64,000 nucleotides of DNA from Niveispirillum irakense DSM 11586 (GTDB lineage: Bacteria > Pseudomonadota > Alphaproteobacteria > Azospirillales > Azospirillaceae), in the NCBI RefSeq assembly GCF_000429645.1, contig NZ_KE386933.1, positions 667,362-731,361 of the forward strand, written 5' to 3'. Both the position numbers and the translations under genes were made by a program. This document shows positions 61,647 through 64,000 of the stretch, piece after piece. The stretch's first letter is position 1; every line of letters begins with the position of its first letter. A model generated the notes under the pieces. The model worked only from the letters and a program-made list of their open reading frames with translations, was not told where the DNA came from and made no database searches.

Positions 61647-64000
61647 ATGGGGTGCGGCGTGGCAGAGTTGGAGCGATTGCATGGGGGGCGTAAGGATGCA
61701 CCCGCTCTGATATTCATCCATGGTTTGGGTGGCCACCCCAAAGATAGCTGGCGGTATGATGAATGTCAGCCGGATGATTTCTGGCTGCATTGGGTGGGGC
61801 GCGATACAGGGTGCGATGTCTGGACACTGGCGTATGACGCAGCATTGTCGGCATGGACGGAACAGGCAATGCCGTTGCCCGACCAGGGCTCCCACATCAT
61901 GGATAGGCTGTCCACTATCCATGAGCTGCAGAATAAGAGCTTAATTCTTGTTGGCCATAGTATGGGTGGCCTCGTCATCAAGACGATGCTAACCTACGGA
62001 TTACATGAGGATCCTCGCTTTAAGGGACTGGCAAGGCGCATACAGGGGATTGTATTTATTGCCACCCCCCATGGTGGGGCGCAGTTAGCCAGCCTGTTTG
62101 AAGCAATCAAAATTGTATCAAGAGCTAATCCACAAGTCGGTGATTTATCGAAGCATGATCATCATTTGGATAGTCTTAACAGACGATTTTTGAATAGCGT
62201 CAGTGAACTTGGGATAAAAGTCCGTATTTTTGCGGAAAAGCGTGGTGTAACGTCAAAGCGTCGCTGGTTTCGCTGGTTTCGTGGTCCGTCGGTTCTGGTG
62301 GTGGATCGCCACAGTGCTAATCCTGGTGTCCCGGATTGCCTGCCGATCAATCTGCCTGAAGATCATTTCAGTATTTGTAAGCCGAAAGACAGAAATGCAC
62401 AGATACATGCCTCCGTCTGTGCGTTTGTGAAGACAATCGCAGCGGCACCGGTGGAGCGGCCCCATGTGCCGCCTACGGATAATGTTGAATTACAACGGTA
62501 TCCCGGTCAATTGAGCGGTCCAGGCGATAACCTGCTGCAACCACGCGACGGCCGGTTTTATGGCCGCGACGATGAGGTGAAACAGGTTCTGGCATTCCTG
62601 CGGGGGACAGAATCAGCGAGTATGGTCAGCACGCTTGTCGGTGGGGTTGGTGGGGCTGGCAAGACAGAGGTTTGCAAGGCCGCACTGAAAAGCTGGTTGG
62701 CCGAGCGTTCGGATGCCAGGGCCTTTTATGTGGAGGTTCCCGACGGGGCGGGGCTGGGTGTGTTTATCGCACAGATTGGCGGGGCCATTGGCAAACCCGA
62801 TTGCGCCACGCCGCAAGAGCTTCTGGCCATCATACCACCGGGTCTGTGGTATTTGGACAATCTGGAAGGGATTGCCGATGACAAGGCGGCGCGTGGCCTG
62901 TTGGGGGCCATGCGTAATAAGGATGGGGTGCGGTTGCTGGCATCCTCCCGCACCATGCTGAACAATATTTTCGGGACGCCGATTAAAATTAATCAGTTGC
63001 CAGAGGGCAGCGCCCTGCGCCTTTTCCGGGAATTGTGGGGGGGAGAGGGTGGCCAGCTTCCCGATGATCAGGCGTTGGCCCGTTTCGTGATCGGCAAACT
63101 GGGGGCACATGCCCTGAGCATTACGTTGATGGCCCGTTTGGGAAATAGCCGATCTTATGCGGCCCTTGTCCGCGATTGGGAGGCGCTGGGCACCGATATT
63201 GTTGATGATGGTTTGGACGCCGATGATCGGCAGGGGAGCCTGAATGTCAGCCTTCGCCTGACCGCAAACGCCCTGGCCAGCATCCCGGGTGCCCTGCATC
63301 TCTGGACCCTGGTGGCTCTGTTTGATGATGGTGTGTCGGAATCTGACCTGGAAAAATTGGAAACGCGCGGGGAGTGGACCCGTGCTGCGCGGCAGCGTTT
63401 AGCGGATCATAATGTGTTGTTCCAACGTGATGGGCGTTGGCATGTCCTGCCGCCGCTGGCCCGGTACGCGCTGCGTGCGGCGCAGAAAGATCAGGATGGT
63501 TTTTCCTGGCCCCTGGCGCGCAAGCCAGCCCAGGATCTGTTCATTGAAATGGCAGAACAGGCAAGTGCGATAAAATCGAATTCTGCAAACCTGCATGCAA
63601 GAGGTTTTATCATTTCGCATTTTTCAACTGTAGCAAACCTGATTACGCATGAAATTAATTCGCAAACAAGGGACAATAATTGGATACTGCAGATAAACCG
63701 GCGCCTAACCAATTTATACCAATTCCGTATTGCCCTGAGCTACCCCCTTCTCTGCAAGTTAGTTGATGCCGGGCTTGGCGAGGCGAATATGTTTCAGAGC
63801 CTTGGTGATCTGGAACGTCTGCTTGGGCAGGTTGATGCGGCGCGCCGACGCTATGACGCCGCCCTGGTGCTTTGTCGGCAGGAGCAGGACAGGCTTGGCG
63901 AGGCGAATACGCTGCGGTGCCTTGGTGATCTGGAATTTCGGCTTGGGCAGGTTGATGCGGCGCGCCAACGCTATGACGCCGCCCTGGTGCTTTTTCGGCA
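61647..64000 (+). CDS. STAND-type protein: alpha/beta-hydrolase, P-loop NTPase (NB-ARC-like), TPR; partial
   Basis: At least 784 residues; the frame is open to the window end, so the C-terminus is missing. Residues about 1-260 form an alpha/beta-hydrolase (SERAC1/SesB-like): ALIFIHGLGGHP, nucleophile S105 in VGHSMGG, IATPHGG, and a probable catalytic His in EDHFSICKP. A P-loop follows, GGVGGAGKT (K339), then a Walker B-like LWYLDNLEG near residue 400 and an NB-ARC/AP-ATPase-like helical region. From residue about 710 come TPR repeats. This is the NLR-like plan of effector, STAND switch and sensor. The 5' part is AT-richer than its neighbours, a sign of transfer. ATG at 61647; GTG at 61659 has a better GGGG site. 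Antiphage defence is inferred. Confidence 0.82.
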   Translation, partial: MGCGVAELERLHGGRKDAPALIFIHGLGGHPKDSWRYDECQPDDFWLHWVGRDTGCDVWTLAYDAALSAWTEQAMPLPDQGSHIMDRLSTIHELQNKSLILVGHSMGGLVIKTMLTYGLHEDPRFKGLARRIQGIVFIATPHGGAQLASLFEAIKIVSRANPQVGDLSKHDHHLDSLNRRFLNSVSELGIKVRIFAEKRGVTSKRRWFRWFRGPSVLVVDRHSANPGVPDCLPINLPEDHFSICKPKDRNAQIHASVCAFVKTIAAAPVERPHVPPTDNVELQRYPGQLSGPGDNLLQPRDGRFYGRDDEVKQVLAFLRGTESASMVSTLVGGVGGAGKTEVCKAALKSWLAERSDARAFYVEVPDGAGLGVFIAQIGGAIGKPDCATPQELLAIIPPGLWYLDNLEGIADDKAARGLLGAMRNKDGVRLLASSRTMLNNIFGTPIKINQLPEGSALRLFRELWGGEGGQLPDDQALARFVIGKLGAHALSITLMARLGNSRSYAALVRDWEALGTDIVDDGLDADDRQGSLNVSLRLTANALASIPGALHLWTLVALFDDGVSESDLEKLETRGEWTRAARQRLADHNVLFQRDGRWHVLPPLARYALRAAQKDQDGFSWPLARKPAQDLFIEMAEQASAIKSNSANLHARGFIISHFSTVANLITHEINSQTRDNNWILQINRRLTNLYQFRIALSYPLLCKLVDAGLGEANMFQSLGDLERLLGQVDAARRRYDAALVLCRQEQDRLGEANTLRCLGDLEFRLGQVDAARQRYDAALVLFR
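63774..64000 (+). repeat. tandem 120-base TPR-encoding repeat
   Basis: A 40-codon unit starts at 63774 and again at 63894 at a period of exactly 120 bases; 97 of the 107 compared bases match. Each unit encodes LGEAN, LGDLE, LGQVDAARxRYDAALVL. It continues beyond the window. Confidence 0.9.

Noticed and set aside
63774..64000. CRISPR array or other spacer-type repeat
   Set aside because: The 120-base unit is in frame, has no spacer and encodes TPR motifs.

Overview
The window is a gene-dense, GC-rich stretch of an alphaproteobacterial chromosome. The evidence is the DivK-PleD pair, an RpoH-type sigma factor, the LysR-TrxB arrangement, MinCDE, a PyrB-pseudoPyrC pair and a sphingolipid locus like that of Caulobacter. 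The gene mix suggests Rhodospirillales, perhaps an Azospirillaceae member such as Niveispirillum or Nitrospirillum, but I cannot fix the genus from sequence alone. I see no tRNA, rRNA, CRISPR array, IS element or integrase.

Region 1 (1-5.4 kb) holds housekeeping genes: the end of an outer-membrane barrel protein, DNA polymerase IV, DivK and PleD (cell-cycle and c-di-GMP signalling), a TauE/SafE permease and an MlaA-like lipid-asymmetry protein.

Region 2 (5.6-23.2 kb) is the centrepiece: what looks like a whole bacterial ceramide/phosphosphingolipid locus in three transcription blocks. A forward block carries a flippase, a TagF-like transferase, a fatty acyl-AMP ligase, ceramide reductase CerR, an acyl carrier protein and serine palmitoyltransferase. 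A reverse block carries a CDP-alcohol phosphatidyltransferase, a lipid kinase, a Tam41-like cytidylyltransferase and a methyltransferase. A second forward block carries a metallophosphatase, a HIT protein, an LptF/LptG-like pair, a fatty acid hydroxylase, the GNAT-type ceramide synthase and a nucleotidyltransferase. Read together, they suggest: acyl-ACP loading; condensation with serine; N-acylation; reduction; hydroxylation; phosphorylation; CDP activation; head-group transfer; export to the outer membrane.

Region 3 (23.2-61.5 kb) is mostly core metabolism and cell biology. It includes alanine dehydrogenase with a divergent Lrp regulator, PlsY, a non-catalytic dihydroorotase paralogue with PyrB, a PhoD-like phosphatase, Dps, thioredoxin reductase, DsbD/ScsB, an RpoH-type sigma factor, PanB, an ECF41 sigma factor with its AhpD-like partner, a TPR-PRMT-like methyltransferase, RibF, MinCDE, PhoH, glycogen phosphorylase and a DEAD-box helicase. 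Between 31.4 and 34.0 kb are several unknown or low-complexity genes and a strongly structured non-coding stretch.

Region 4 (61.6 kb to the end) holds one long open frame that runs off the window. It encodes an alpha/beta-hydrolase, a P-loop STAND NTPase domain and near-identical TPR repeats. Its sequence is visibly more AT-rich than its surroundings. This is an NLR-like architecture and a plausible antiphage defence protein. It and the CDP-ceramide part of the sphingolipid locus are the best candidates for undescribed biology.
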